Below, piece by piece: positions 27,144 through 35,877 of a stretch of 49,871 nucleotides of DNA. A model generated the notes under the pieces. That model ran no database searches, had not been told where the DNA came from, and was given only the letters and a program-made list of their open reading frames with translations. Each line of letters starts with the position of its first letter. The first letter of the stretch is position 1. Origin of the DNA: an uncultured Alphaproteobacteria bacterium (lineage in GTDB: Bacteria > Pseudomonadota > Alphaproteobacteria > Rhodobacterales > Rhodobacteraceae); the NCBI GenBank assembly GCA_902599445.1, contig CACKFK010000012.1, forward strand, positions 1 to 49,871. The letters are read 5' to 3'. Both the position numbers and the translations under genes were made by a program.

Positions 27144-27404
27144 ATGGAAAACGATCCTAACGGAATGATAACAGAGTCATACAATATTGCTGGCATAACT
27201 GAGGAAGAATGTCGGTCTATATTTTTTGGCTGGGCTCTTGCGTTTAATCAGGATCTTGATCCTATTCATGCTATAAAGGAATTTTTAAAAGCATATGAAA
27301 GTAAATATCCTCAGCATCCAATGAATAAGGTGTTGAGGGAAGGTATCACAGAACATAACCTCAACCCGTCTAGAAGAGTTAGAGGAAAAAATCGACTAAA
27401 ATAG
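27144..27404 (+). CDS. Small conserved-looking hypothetical protein
   Basis: An 86-residue protein of unknown function with no signal or membrane segment. It contains EECRSIFFGWALAF near residue 21, an HAIKEFLKAYESKYPQHPMN helix-rich region near 42, and a basic C-terminal tail (RRVRGKNRLK). A good GAGGG ribosome-binding site precedes the ATG at the right distance. Its last 9 bases overlap the end of the convergent dipeptidase gene. The small acidic body with a basic tail could fit a nucleic-acid or protein-binding role, but nothing specific is shown. Confidence 0.7.
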   Translation: MENDPNGMITESYNIAGITEEECRSIFFGWALAFNQDLDPIHAIKEFLKAYESKYPQHPMNKVLREGITEHNLNPSRRVRGKNRLK

Positions 27405-28775
27405 GCTAGACAATTTGTGCAATATTCGGACCCAACTTCTCGCACCTTTGTGAAAACTGTCTAGATTATATTTCTCATTTGGAGAATGTATTTGATCATC
27501 ATCCAAAGCAAAGCCAACTAGAAGGGTATCCATCCCCAAAATTTCCTTAAAATGTTTTACAATTGGGATTGATCCTCCACCTCCTACAAAAACTGTTTCG
27601 TTCCCCCATTCCTCAGTCAAAGCTCCTCTAGTCTCTGTCATAATTTTCGAATCTAGGGAAAATTGAGTCGCTTTTGATCCCTTATGGTTGGAAAATGTTA
27701 TATGAAAATCTAATGGTAATTCTTCTCTTAGTTTCTTGCGGAATTCTTTTCTAATATTCTCTGGATCTTGTTTCCCAACTAAACGAAAAGAGATCTTTGC
27801 ATGAGCCTCAGATGGAATCACTGTCTTAAATCCCTCATCAATATACCCCCCCCAAATACCATTGATTTCACAAGTGGGCCTACTCCATAATTTCTCCAAA
27901 GTTGAAAAACCTTTTTCACCAGAGGGTTCAGATAAGTCTAATTCTTCCAAAAAGGTTGCTTCTGAGAAGTTCAGTGCTTTCCATTGCTTTAATAAGTCCA
28001 AAGGGACTGGTTCTACACCTTCATAAAAGTTGGGTATATTAATTTTTCCATCAGCATCATGGAGACCCGAGATTAATTTTGCCATCACGCGTAAGGGATT
28101 TGGGACAGCGCCACCAAATAAACCCGAATGTAAATCTTTGTCAGGTCCTCTTATTGTTATTTCCTCAGCTAACATCCCTCTTAAAGAGCTGGTAATTGAG
28201 GGGGTGCTTTCATCCCACATGCCTGTATCACAAACTAGAGCATGACTGCTTTTTAATTCTTCACCATGTTCTAAAAGAAACGGAATTAAAGAAGGGGATG
28301 AGGTTTCCTCCTCTCCTTCCAACAAGACAGAAATTTTGCATGGTAACTTTCCGTTCACAGCAATTATGGCTCTACAGGCTTCGACAAATGTCATTAGTTG
28401 ACCTTTGTCGTCAGAAGCACCACGCGCACGGATAACAGCACCATTTGAGGTGTTTTCAATAACTGGCTCGAATGGTGCTGTTTTCCACAAGTATTCGGGG
28501 TCGACCGGTTGAACGTCATAGTGACCGTAAAATAGTAGATCAGATGTTCCAGTATCACTATGAGCGACAACCATAGGATTCCCGCTAGTCTTCCTTAGAG
28601 AGGAAGAAAAACCTATTTCCGAAAGTCGCTTAACTAACCATTCTGCTGTCCTAAAGCATTCAGATTTGTATTGAGAATTAGTTGATATTGATTTGAACCT
28701 AAGTAATTCGAACAGTCTACTTTCAGCAGACATCTGAGACTGTTCAAGATTTTCTAGAACTAGATCTAAATTCAT
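27396..28775 (-). CDS. M20-family dipeptidase
   Basis: A 459-residue zinc metallopeptidase of the M20 (ArgE/DapE/CNDP) family. Metal-binding positions are visible in LLFYGHYDVQPVDP (His/Asp), RGASDDKGQ (Asp), LEGEEETSSPSL (Glu-Glu) and the late HSPNEKY histidine. The lid domain contains DLHSGLFGGAVPNP. It probably hydrolyses dipeptides or acyl-amino acids in the cytoplasm, since no signal peptide is present. It is the last gene of a minus-strand set mnmA-yaaA-M20 with gaps of 18 and 25 bases, and it overlaps the small plus-strand gene by 9 bases. Confidence 0.93.
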   Translation of the reverse strand: MNLDLVLENLEQSQMSAESRLFELLRFKSISTNSQYKSECFRTAEWLVKRLSEIGFSSSLRKTSGNPMVVAHSDTGTSDLLFYGHYDVQPVDPEYLWKTAPFEPVIENTSNGAVIRARGASDDKGQLMTFVEACRAIIAVNGKLPCKISVLLEGEEETSSPSLIPFLLEHGEELKSSHALVCDTGMWDESTPSITSSLRGMLAEEITIRGPDKDLHSGLFGGAVPNPLRVMAKLISGLHDADGKINIPNFYEGVEPVPLDLLKQWKALNFSEATFLEELDLSEPSGEKGFSTLEKLWSRPTCEINGIWGGYIDEGFKTVIPSEAHAKISFRLVGKQDPENIRKEFRKKLREELPLDFHITFSNHKGSKATQFSLDSKIMTETRGALTEEWGNETVFVGGGGSIPIVKHFKEILGMDTLLVGFALDDDQIHSPNEKYNLDSFHKGARSWVRILHKLSSLF

Positions 28776-28800
28776 TCAGAATTCCTTTATTGAAACTTAT

Positions 28801-29571
28801 TTAACTTTTTCGGGTAAAAGTAGGTTTGTCGTTTGTGGAGATCTCTGGATTATAGTTATAATTTTCAAGATTGAATGCGGTTATATCTAAAGGATTCTCA
28901 ATTTTATTTTGTATAATAAACCTGGCCATTGAGCCTCGAGCTTTTTTTGAGAAAAAACTTATATTCTTAAATTTTTTTTCTCTTTCCTCAAGAAACTGGG
29001 GAGTAATAATTAAAGCATCTAAAATACGTTGATCCAGAACCTTTGAGTATTCATTTGATGCTAAATTAATGATTGTATTGGATTTTTTCTTCTTTAATTC
29101 TTTAGCTAAGCTTTTTGAAACTAACTCACCCCAATAATGATATAGGTTGTCCCCTAAGGAATTCTTAAGTGTGCTTCCCATCTCTAACCTGTAAGGTTGG
29201 ATGTTATCTAATGGCCGCAACAAGCCGTATAATCCCGATAGTATGCGCAGGTTATCCTGGGCAAATGCAAAATCTTGTGAGGAAAAAGCTTGAGCCTGTA
29301 ATCCTACATAAGTATCGCCATTAAAAGCTAAGGCGGCAGGCTTAGTTTCTAATTCTGAGGGTTGTTTCTTAAAATTTTGGAATCGTTCATAATTCAATTT
29401 TGCCAGGTTGTCTGAAATGGACATTAGTTGGCCGAGTTCTGATTTAGATAGTTGTGAGGCTATATTGGCCAACAAAAATGCTTCAGTATTAAATAATGGC
29501 TCGGTTGCTTTAATTTGAATTCTCTTGTTAGAGAAATCTAATTTTTTTGCTGGTGAAATAATGCTTAACAT
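28801..29571 (-). CDS. yaaA: Peroxide stress protein YaaA (DUF328)
   Basis: A 256-residue YaaA-family protein opening with MLSIISPAKKLDF, the usual start. The middle contains ALAFNGDTYVGLQA near residue 82 and LRILSGLYGLLRPLDNIQPYRLEMG near 107, the family's most conserved blocks, followed by NLASNEYSKV. YaaA binds DNA and lowers free iron during hydrogen peroxide stress in E. coli. It lies between mnmA and the dipeptidase gene and is probably co-transcribed with both. Confidence 0.95.
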   Translation of the reverse strand: MLSIISPAKKLDFSNKRIQIKATEPLFNTEAFLLANIASQLSKSELGQLMSISDNLAKLNYERFQNFKKQPSELETKPAALAFNGDTYVGLQAQAFSSQDFAFAQDNLRILSGLYGLLRPLDNIQPYRLEMGSTLKNSLGDNLYHYWGELVSKSLAKELKKKKSNTIINLASNEYSKVLDQRILDALIITPQFLEEREKKFKNISFFSKKARGSMARFIIQNKIENPLDITAFNLENYNYNPEISTNDKPTFTRKS

Positions 29572-29589
29572 AGAAAAGCCCTCGTTATA

Positions 29590-30714
29590 TTAATCTGTAG
29601 TGATCCAACCACCCCCAAGTACTCTGGAAGAATCTTTTTCATAAAAAACGCATGCCTGCCCCGGTGCTATTGCTTCTTCATACTCAGTAATTGCAACTTC
29701 CCCGTTCTTTCGGTCAATTGGATAGATAATAGCAGACTTAGCAGGTCTTGTAGATCTTACCTTTACTTGAAGCGGCCAACCATCTGTGGGGCTATCGACA
29801 AAACTATTATCTCCAAGCCAATTCACTTCCTTTATCTTGAATTTCTTAGTAATCAGATCAACTCTCCTTCCCACAACAATGGAATTGGTCAGCGGATTGA
29901 TCTCCAAAACGTAATAAGGTTCAGTTGAAGATATCCCAAGCCTTTTTCTCTGGCCAATAGTGTAATTTATAATCCCATCATGGCGCCCTAATTCAACACC
30001 ATTTTTGTCGATAATTAAACCAGGTTCATTAGAGGTATGGGAGAGATTTTTTATGAAATCGGCATATTTCCCGCCATTAACAAAGCAAATATCCTGGCTA
30101 TCGGGCTTATTTGCTATATTAAGACCAAGGTCCTGCGCTTTTATTCTAGTTTCGGATTTGGATTTCATATGCCCAAGGGGAAACCTCAAATACTCCAATT
30201 GATCCTGCTTAGTGGAAAACAAGAAATAACTTTGATCTTTGCTTTCATCCAATGCTCGATGTAATTCAATACCCCTTTCTCCTGTCGTTCTACGAACATA
30301 ATGTCCGGTGGCCATACAGTCAGCATTTAAATTTTTTGCTGCATCAAGAAGGTTTGAGAATTTGACTGTTTCATTACACTTAATGCAAGGGACTGGTGTG
30401 AGACCACTGTAGTAGGATTCTACGAAGTCATTAATAACACCAAGTTTAAATTCAGATTGATAATCAAAAACATAATGGGGAAAATTAAAGTCCCTAGCAA
30501 TTTTTATTGCATCTTTGACGTCAACGCCACCACAACATTTGCCGGGTTTACTTTTAAAAGTAGTATTTGCATATAGTTGCATAGTTATTCCAATAACTTC
30601 ATAACCTTCCGTTTTAAGTTGAGCAGCTACTACAGAACTATCGACGCCTCCTGACATAGCTACTACTACCCTAGTTTGGTTTGGTTTTTTTTCTAGACCT
30701 AAGGAATTAATCAT
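29590..30714 (-). CDS. mnmA: tRNA-specific 2-thiouridylase MnmA
   Basis: A 374-residue enzyme that inserts sulfur at C2 of wobble uridine 34 in tRNA-Lys, -Glu and -Gln. The ATP PP-loop AMSGGVDSSVVAAQ is at about residues 19-32. The catalytic cysteines are seen in PCIKCNETVKF near 110 and QDICFVNGG near 208. MATGHYVRR near 137 and IGQRKRLGI near 250 are also characteristic. The sulfur comes from a cysteine desulfurase relay. First gene of its minus-strand operon. Confidence 0.97.
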   Translation of the reverse strand: MINSLGLEKKPNQTRVVVAMSGGVDSSVVAAQLKTEGYEVIGITMQLYANTTFKSKPGKCCGGVDVKDAIKIARDFNFPHYVFDYQSEFKLGVINDFVESYYSGLTPVPCIKCNETVKFSNLLDAAKNLNADCMATGHYVRRTTGERGIELHRALDESKDQSYFLFSTKQDQLEYLRFPLGHMKSKSETRIKAQDLGLNIANKPDSQDICFVNGGKYADFIKNLSHTSNEPGLIIDKNGVELGRHDGIINYTIGQRKRLGISSTEPYYVLEINPLTNSIVVGRRVDLITKKFKIKEVNWLGDNSFVDSPTDGWPLQVKVRSTRPAKSAIIYPIDRKNGEVAITEYEEAIAPGQACVFYEKDSSRVLGGGWITTD

Positions 30715-30901
30715 TGTTCATAGTCACTTTAAGATTATAACCTGGTCTCCGAATATAGCAATTTCACTAAAATTAGAAATCCTTTTTTATATAAATTGCG
30801 ATGAAATTTCATGTTTGCGATGTTGCATAGCATCTGTTTAGAATATACCCATATTGTAGGCTATTTAAATAAGAAATATCTGAAAGAGTTAGTCAGAATC
30901 A

Positions 30902-33001
30902 TTGATAAATACGGACCACAGAGAAAAGAAATCAAGGTTAACCCGTTTAGCAAAGCAGATTGAGTCAGCTAGAAAAGCGTATTTTCAAGAAGACTCTCCA
31001 CTTTTATCTGATGGAGAATATGACAGTCTGATTAAACGGTACAGAGAAATAATAAAAAAGAACCCAGAATTAGCGTCAAATATCGATCCGTTACTTCAAG
31101 TCGGTAGCACTCCTTCTAAAGCTTTCACCAAAGTTTGCCATGATGTTCCTCTCCTATCCTTAGCTAATGCACTAAAAAAAGATGATGTTACAAAATTTGA
31201 TGAATCCATTAAGAGATTCTTGGGCCTAGAGCTCTCTTGTGACATTTCTTATGTGGCAGAGCCAAAAATCGATGGATTGTCCCTGGCTTTAAAATATCGA
31301 AAAGGCAAGTTAGTTACTGCTGCCACAAGAGGAGATGGTGATACGGGAGAAGATGTAACACATAATGCCATCACTATTGGTGATATCCCAAAGAGAATTT
31401 CTAATGCTCCTGCTGTTTTGGAAGTGAGAGGAGAGGTTTATATACTTAAGAATGATTTTGTTAGCCTCAATGAGTTTCAAAAAAGTGAGAATCAAAAGAT
31501 GTTTGCGAATGCGAGGAATGCGGCAGCGGGTTCTTTACGACAATTAGATAGTAATATTACTAAGCAGAGGCCATTAAGATTTTTTGCCTATTCTTTGGCA
31601 GGGATGGGTCATAATCTGGCTTCTTCGCAGGAACAACTACTGAAAGTTTTGAGTCAGTTCGGTTTTTCTATAAATCATGATTACCAGATTTGTGCTGGCA
31701 TTGACGAACTATTCCAAGCATATGAACTAATTTGTAATAAACGTGAACTTCTTGAATACGAAGTTGATGGTATAGTCTACAAGGTCAATGATTTTAATTA
31801 TCAAGAGAGGTTAGGGTCTCGCTCTAATTCCCCTCGATGGGCTATTGCGCATAAGTTCCCACCTAAAGAAAGCTTTACAAAGTTGATATCGATAGAGATT
31901 CAAGTTGGGAGAACTGGTACTTTGTCACCGGTAGCAAAACTAGAACCTGTGGAAATCGGAGGAGTTATAGTAAGTAGCGCAACTCTTCACAACGAAGATT
32001 TCATCAGAGGTTATGACAATACTGGTGCAAAAATTAGAGATGGTATTGATATCAGGGTCGGAGATTTGGTTAGTGTCTATAGAGCGGGTGACGTGATTCC
32101 AAAAATTAAATCAATTAACTTATCAGAAAGATCAAGAGATTCTGAGCCATTTGTTTTTCCTATATCCTGTCCAGAATGTGGGAGCAAAGTCATAAAAGAA
32201 AAGAATGAATCAGTCACCCGCTGTAATGCAGGACTTTCATGCAGAGCTCAGGTATTAGAGCGTTTAAAACATTTTGTCTCCAAGCAAGGTTTTTGCATCG
32301 ATGGTTTCGGAGAAAAACAAATAATAAACTTTTATGATCTGGGCTGGCTTTCACAACCTGCAGACATATTTAGATTAAGAAAAAATCATGGGGAAAATAG
32401 TGAAAAGCCATTGGAAGAGTTGGTGAACTGGGGTAAAAAATCTGCAGACAAACTTTTTAATTCGATTGAGACTAGTAGAACTATAAGCCTTGAAAAATTT
32501 ATTAATGCTTTAGGTATCCGCTATGTAGGTGAGGTTGTTTCTTTACTTTTGGCTAGGTATTATGAGTGTTGGCCAACATTTTATACAAAAATGATTAGCA
32601 TATCTGAGGGTGAACTTGATGTACTGGAAGAACTCTACAATATAGATGGAATAGGTCTAAAAAGTGCAGAAGAATTAAAGAATTATTTTAGTAATAAAGA
32701 GAACCAAATCCTTTGTGAGGAGTTGGCCTCAGAAATAAATGTGATAAAATCAATATCAAAGAGAGTTTCGAGTCCAGTTTCTGGATTAACAGTAGTGTTT
32801 ACCGGGTCTTTGCACAGTATGACTAGATCCGAAGCGAAGTCGTATGCGGAAAAGATGGGTGCAAAGGTTTCCAATACCATTTCTTCCAAAACCGATATAC
32901 TAATTTCTGGTGATGGAGCAGGTTTAAAGCTAAAGAAAGCTAAGGAATTTGGGATTAAAGTCTTGGCAGAAAAAGATTGGTTTAACTTAATAAAAACTTA
33001 A
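30902..33001 (+). CDS. ligA: NAD-dependent DNA ligase LigA
   Basis: A 699-residue ligase that seals nicks during replication and repair. Domain order is normal: Ia near residues 1-65 with PLLSDGEYDSL, nucleotidyltransferase with the AMP-accepting lysine in EPKIDGLSLALKY near 123, OB fold, zinc finger (CPECG ... CNAGLSC), helix-hairpin-helix repeats and a C-terminal BRCT domain. The start must be TTG at 30902 or another rare codon: an in-frame TAG lies at 30890-30892 and there is no internal ATG before essential residues. The only purine-rich stretch (GAAAGAG at 30882) is about 13 bases away, which suggests inefficient initiation. recG follows after 34 bases. Confidence 0.96.
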   Translation: MINTDHREKKSRLTRLAKQIESARKAYFQEDSPLLSDGEYDSLIKRYREIIKKNPELASNIDPLLQVGSTPSKAFTKVCHDVPLLSLANALKKDDVTKFDESIKRFLGLELSCDISYVAEPKIDGLSLALKYRKGKLVTAATRGDGDTGEDVTHNAITIGDIPKRISNAPAVLEVRGEVYILKNDFVSLNEFQKSENQKMFANARNAAAGSLRQLDSNITKQRPLRFFAYSLAGMGHNLASSQEQLLKVLSQFGFSINHDYQICAGIDELFQAYELICNKRELLEYEVDGIVYKVNDFNYQERLGSRSNSPRWAIAHKFPPKESFTKLISIEIQVGRTGTLSPVAKLEPVEIGGVIVSSATLHNEDFIRGYDNTGAKIRDGIDIRVGDLVSVYRAGDVIPKIKSINLSERSRDSEPFVFPISCPECGSKVIKEKNESVTRCNAGLSCRAQVLERLKHFVSKQGFCIDGFGEKQIINFYDLGWLSQPADIFRLRKNHGENSEKPLEELVNWGKKSADKLFNSIETSRTISLEKFINALGIRYVGEVVSLLLARYYECWPTFYTKMISISEGELDVLEELYNIDGIGLKSAEELKNYFSNKENQILCEELASEINVIKSISKRVSSPVSGLTVVFTGSLHSMTRSEAKSYAEKMGAKVSNTISSKTDILISGDGAGLKLKKAKEFGIKVLAEKDWFNLIKT

Positions 33002-33035
33002 TTTTATCATAATCTTACACCAAATAGGCCATTCT

Positions 33036-35138
33036 ATGAAATTAGTCAGCAGACCGGAATATCTTTTTGCTCTATTTGGTAACCTTACTAAATTGGAAGG
33101 TGTTGGACGGCGGACAACTACTCACCTTACTAAGATTAGGATATCCAAGCCCATAGACTTTCTATATTCAATGCCAATAGGCATGAAGCGAAGGAAATTG
33201 GTGAAAGTCGTTAATGATGAAAACCTAAATGATAACATCATTATAAAAGTAATTGTTAGAAAGCATATTTTTAAGAGGTTTCGATTTCCATCGGTTATTG
33301 AAGTTACTGATACTGTAAGTAAGTTTAATCTCGTATTCTTTAATGCAAAGCGTGAATGGTTGGTTGCAAATTTCCCAATTAATAAAGATCTTGTTATCTC
33401 GGGAAAATTGGAAAGGTTCAATAATGTGTTCCAAATAATACATCCGGAATACATACAAGGATCAAATCAAACTATGGCAATCCCAACTGAGGAAACTTTA
33501 TACTCCCTTACAAGAGGGGTGTCTCAAAAATTATTTTTTCGGTCTGTTCAAAAAGTATTAAAAATGATTCCTAAGGAAGTGAATGACATTGAGTGGATTA
33601 AAAGTAATAGAATTTCTAGTAATGGATGGAAAGGTTATAAAGAGAGCCTTGAGAGAGTTCATAATCCACAATCTGATGATGATTTTTCCTTGAATTCTCC
33701 ATTTCGTCTTCGTTTAGCCTATGACGACTTATTTAGCCACCAGGTTTGTCTGGCTCTTGCGCGGAAAAAGGTTAGAGATTCGAGTAAGAACCGTAAGCCA
33801 ATTTTGGGACAATTATCTCAAAAACTCGTTAAGAAATTGCCATTTGAGTTAACGAAAGCTCAAGTTCGCTGCATAGGGGAAGTTAAAACTGATTTATCAA
33901 ATCCTCCCCCAATGTTTAGATTGCTGCAGGGTGATGTAGGGTCTGGTAAGACTCTGGTGGCATTCGTTTCAATGCTCTTTATAACAGAAAATGAGGGTCA
34001 GTGTGCCCTAATGGCTCCTACAGATCTATTAGCACAACAGCATCACCGGAATTTAACGAAACTTATCAAGGATATTGGTGTTAAAACAGCAATACTAACT
34101 GGAAAAATAAAGCCGAAGGTTAGAGAGCAAAGGTTGGAAGAGATAAGGACTGGTTCTGTCCAAATAATAATAGGGACTCATGCTCTCTTCCAAAAAGACG
34201 TCCAATTTAAGAATCTGCAATTAGCAGTTATAGATGAGCAACATAGGTTTGGAGTGAAGCAAAGGTTTGATCTTATCAAAAAAGGAGATTTAATTGATAT
34301 ATTAGTAATGACCGCCACCCCTATACCTAGGACTTTACAGTTGTCCAATTATGGTGACTTAGATGTTTCTATAATTGACCAAAAACCTCTGAATAGAAAG
34401 AAAATCAATACGGCGGTCATTTCTGAGTCAAAGACTGAACCTTTATTGAAAAGACTCAGATTAGCTTGCGAAAGAGGAGAACAGGCTTATTGGGTTTGCC
34501 CCCTAATAGAAGAGGCAGAAAATTCAGAATTAGTCGCTCTAGAGAAACGTTTTAAGACGCTAAGGAAATTCTGTCCAAATTTAAATGTAAAAATTTTACA
34601 TGGGAAAATGCCTGAAGAGGAAAAAAATGATATTATGCAATCTTTTCTTAATGGTATGATTGATATTTTGTTAGCTACAACAGTAATTGAAGTTGGTATT
34701 GATGTTCCAAATGCTTCAATAATGATTATAGAAGGAGCCGAACGCTTTGGTCTTGCACAACTCCACCAGTTACGTGGGAGAGTCGGCCGTGGGGATCTAC
34801 ATTCAAGCTGTACCTTAGTTTATTCGAATCATTTGAGTAAGGCTGGTAAAGAAAGATTGGAAATTTTAAGAAATAATAGCGATGGGTTTCATATAGCTGA
34901 AGAAGATTTGAAAATGCGAGGAGGTGGAGATCCCTTAGGTTTCCAACAATCTGGAATTCCAAAGTTCAGGTTAGCAGATCTGGGATGCCATTCTGATATT
35001 TTGTCATGGGCTCAGGAAGATGCACGTGCACTCATACATAGGAATCCATCTTTAAAAGATGCGGAGGGATACAACATACGATTATTATTATTCCTAATGG
35101 GGAGAGAAGAATCTTTGTCATTAATCAGGTCAAGTTAA
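33036..35138 (+). CDS. recG: ATP-dependent DNA helicase RecG
   Basis: A 700-residue superfamily 2 helicase that remodels stalled forks and Holliday junctions. The N-terminal wedge/OB domain spans about residues 50-200. Helicase motif I is GDVGSGKT near 302, motif II IDEQHRFG near 399 (DEQH box), motif III MTATPIPRTL, and motifs V/VI TTVIEVGIDVPNA and QLRGRVGRG, followed by the TRG element. All are intact. It follows ligA on the same strand. No LexA box is present at its start; one lies just after its stop codon. Confidence 0.96.
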   Translation: MKLVSRPEYLFALFGNLTKLEGVGRRTTTHLTKIRISKPIDFLYSMPIGMKRRKLVKVVNDENLNDNIIIKVIVRKHIFKRFRFPSVIEVTDTVSKFNLVFFNAKREWLVANFPINKDLVISGKLERFNNVFQIIHPEYIQGSNQTMAIPTEETLYSLTRGVSQKLFFRSVQKVLKMIPKEVNDIEWIKSNRISSNGWKGYKESLERVHNPQSDDDFSLNSPFRLRLAYDDLFSHQVCLALARKKVRDSSKNRKPILGQLSQKLVKKLPFELTKAQVRCIGEVKTDLSNPPPMFRLLQGDVGSGKTLVAFVSMLFITENEGQCALMAPTDLLAQQHHRNLTKLIKDIGVKTAILTGKIKPKVREQRLEEIRTGSVQIIIGTHALFQKDVQFKNLQLAVIDEQHRFGVKQRFDLIKKGDLIDILVMTATPIPRTLQLSNYGDLDVSIIDQKPLNRKKINTAVISESKTEPLLKRLRLACERGEQAYWVCPLIEEAENSELVALEKRFKTLRKFCPNLNVKILHGKMPEEEKNDIMQSFLNGMIDILLATTVIEVGIDVPNASIMIIEGAERFGLAQLHQLRGRVGRGDLHSSCTLVYSNHLSKAGKERLEILRNNSDGFHIAEEDLKMRGGGDPLGFQQSGIPKFRLADLGCHSDILSWAQEDARALIHRNPSLKDAEGYNIRLLLFLMGREESLSLIRSS

Positions 35139-35159
35139 ATTTCTTCTTTACAACATCAA

Positions 35160-35165
35160 TATAAT
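35160..35165 (+). promoter_or_regulatory. Candidate -10 box for the small SOS-box ORF
   Basis: TATAAT is a perfect -10 consensus 12 bases upstream of the LexA-type box, but no good -35 precedes it at 16-18 bases. An alternative is TTTACA (35147-35152) with a 17-base spacer to TAGGTT (35170-35175), which would place the LexA box directly after the -10, as at recA. Confidence 0.4.
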
Positions 35166-35176
35166 TCGATAGGTTA

Positions 35177-35191
35177 GAACAAAACATGAAC
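35177..35191. promoter_or_regulatory. Second LexA (SOS) box, downstream of recG
   Basis: GAAC-AAAACAT-GAAC is a perfect GAAC-N7-GAAC site, the same motif as in the recA promoter. It lies 39 bases after recG and 13 bases before the start codon of a 36-codon ORF. Its position between a candidate promoter and that ORF suggests repression by LexA. The match alone is short enough to occur by chance about once in a window of this size, so its intergenic location next to an ORF start is what gives it weight. Confidence 0.68.
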
Positions 35192-35204
35192 ATATAGGTT
35201 TGAA

Positions 35205-35315
35205 ATGGCTACAGAAATTTTATCAAAAGTTAAATTCTTCGGCAAAACGAGTGCTCTAGCATTGACAATATTATTGGTTAATTATCTAATAATAATGGTA
35301 TTTTGTAATTTTTAG
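35205..35315 (+). CDS. Candidate SOS-controlled 36-residue membrane peptide
   Basis: This ORF runs from ATG at 35205 to TAG at 35313. The product has a short Lys-rich N-terminus (three lysines in the first 14 residues) and one hydrophobic segment from about residue 17 to the C-terminus, so it should insert with the N-terminus inside. A weak AGG lies six bases before the ATG. A perfect LexA-type box lies just upstream. In Caulobacter the SOS-induced SidA is a 29-residue single-span peptide that blocks division through late divisome proteins, so a similar role is a reasonable guess from layout. No sequence similarity to SidA is claimed. The ORF could also be chance in AT-rich DNA, where hydrophobic codons are common. 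Confidence 0.45.
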   Translation: MATEILSKVKFFGKTSALALTILLVNYLIIMVFCNF

Positions 35316-35326
35316 TTGATTTCCCA

Positions 35327-35740
35327 TTATTTTTCTTGGAGTGCATTCTTTGTTGCCTCGAGCACTAAGAGAATTGATGCGTGGCGATTCTTGAAATCGG
35401 TGGCCGGGCGTAGTAATTCGTAGTTTGAAAAAGGGGGGGCTGGGGCTGGCAAATTTTTTTCGAGCATGCCTTTTACAGAATTATGTAAAGCACTTATTTC
35501 GGGGAGATCCAAACCTATAATGTTATTAGCTAGAATTGATGCAGAGGCTTGACCTAATGCACAAGCTTTTACCTCTTGTCGGAATTCTTTGATTCTACCT
35601 TGGTGTTGATTAATGTAAACTGTAATTGCAGAACCACATATGGGTGATCTGAGAGATACTGTCTTGTCAGCATTATCAATTTTACCTATGAGAGGTATTT
35701 CGGTAGCTAGTTTGAGGATCTTTTCAGTATACAGTTTCAT
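35327..35740 (-). CDS. NifU/IscU-like iron-sulfur scaffold family protein
   Basis: A 137-residue protein of the IscU/NifU N-terminal family. Conserved cysteines are seen in SPICGSAITVYI near residue 34 and EVKACALGQASASIL near 58; the third IscU ligand region near residue 106 lacks a cysteine (PATDFKNRHAS), so it is a divergent member, as in the separate alphaproteobacterial IscU-like group. It may bind or transfer an iron-sulfur cluster, but an enzymatic scaffold role is not proven. It is the last gene of the minus-strand run from ssb, with 137 bases between it and gluQ, so it probably has its own promoter. Confidence 0.82.
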   Translation of the reverse strand: MKLYTEKILKLATEIPLIGKIDNADKTVSLRSPICGSAITVYINQHQGRIKEFRQEVKACALGQASASILANNIIGLDLPEISALHNSVKGMLEKNLPAPAPPFSNYELLRPATDFKNRHASILLVLEATKNALQEK

Positions 35741-35877
35741 TTTCTATCGAATAACTTGTCTATGCATCAATTTAAAAATTAGATAACTCTTGTACAATAT
35801 GAAGTAATCAGATTGAGTTTTAAAGGAATTCTAGTACCGAAAAGGATTTGTGACAATGTGTCTTTAACTCGGATGTC

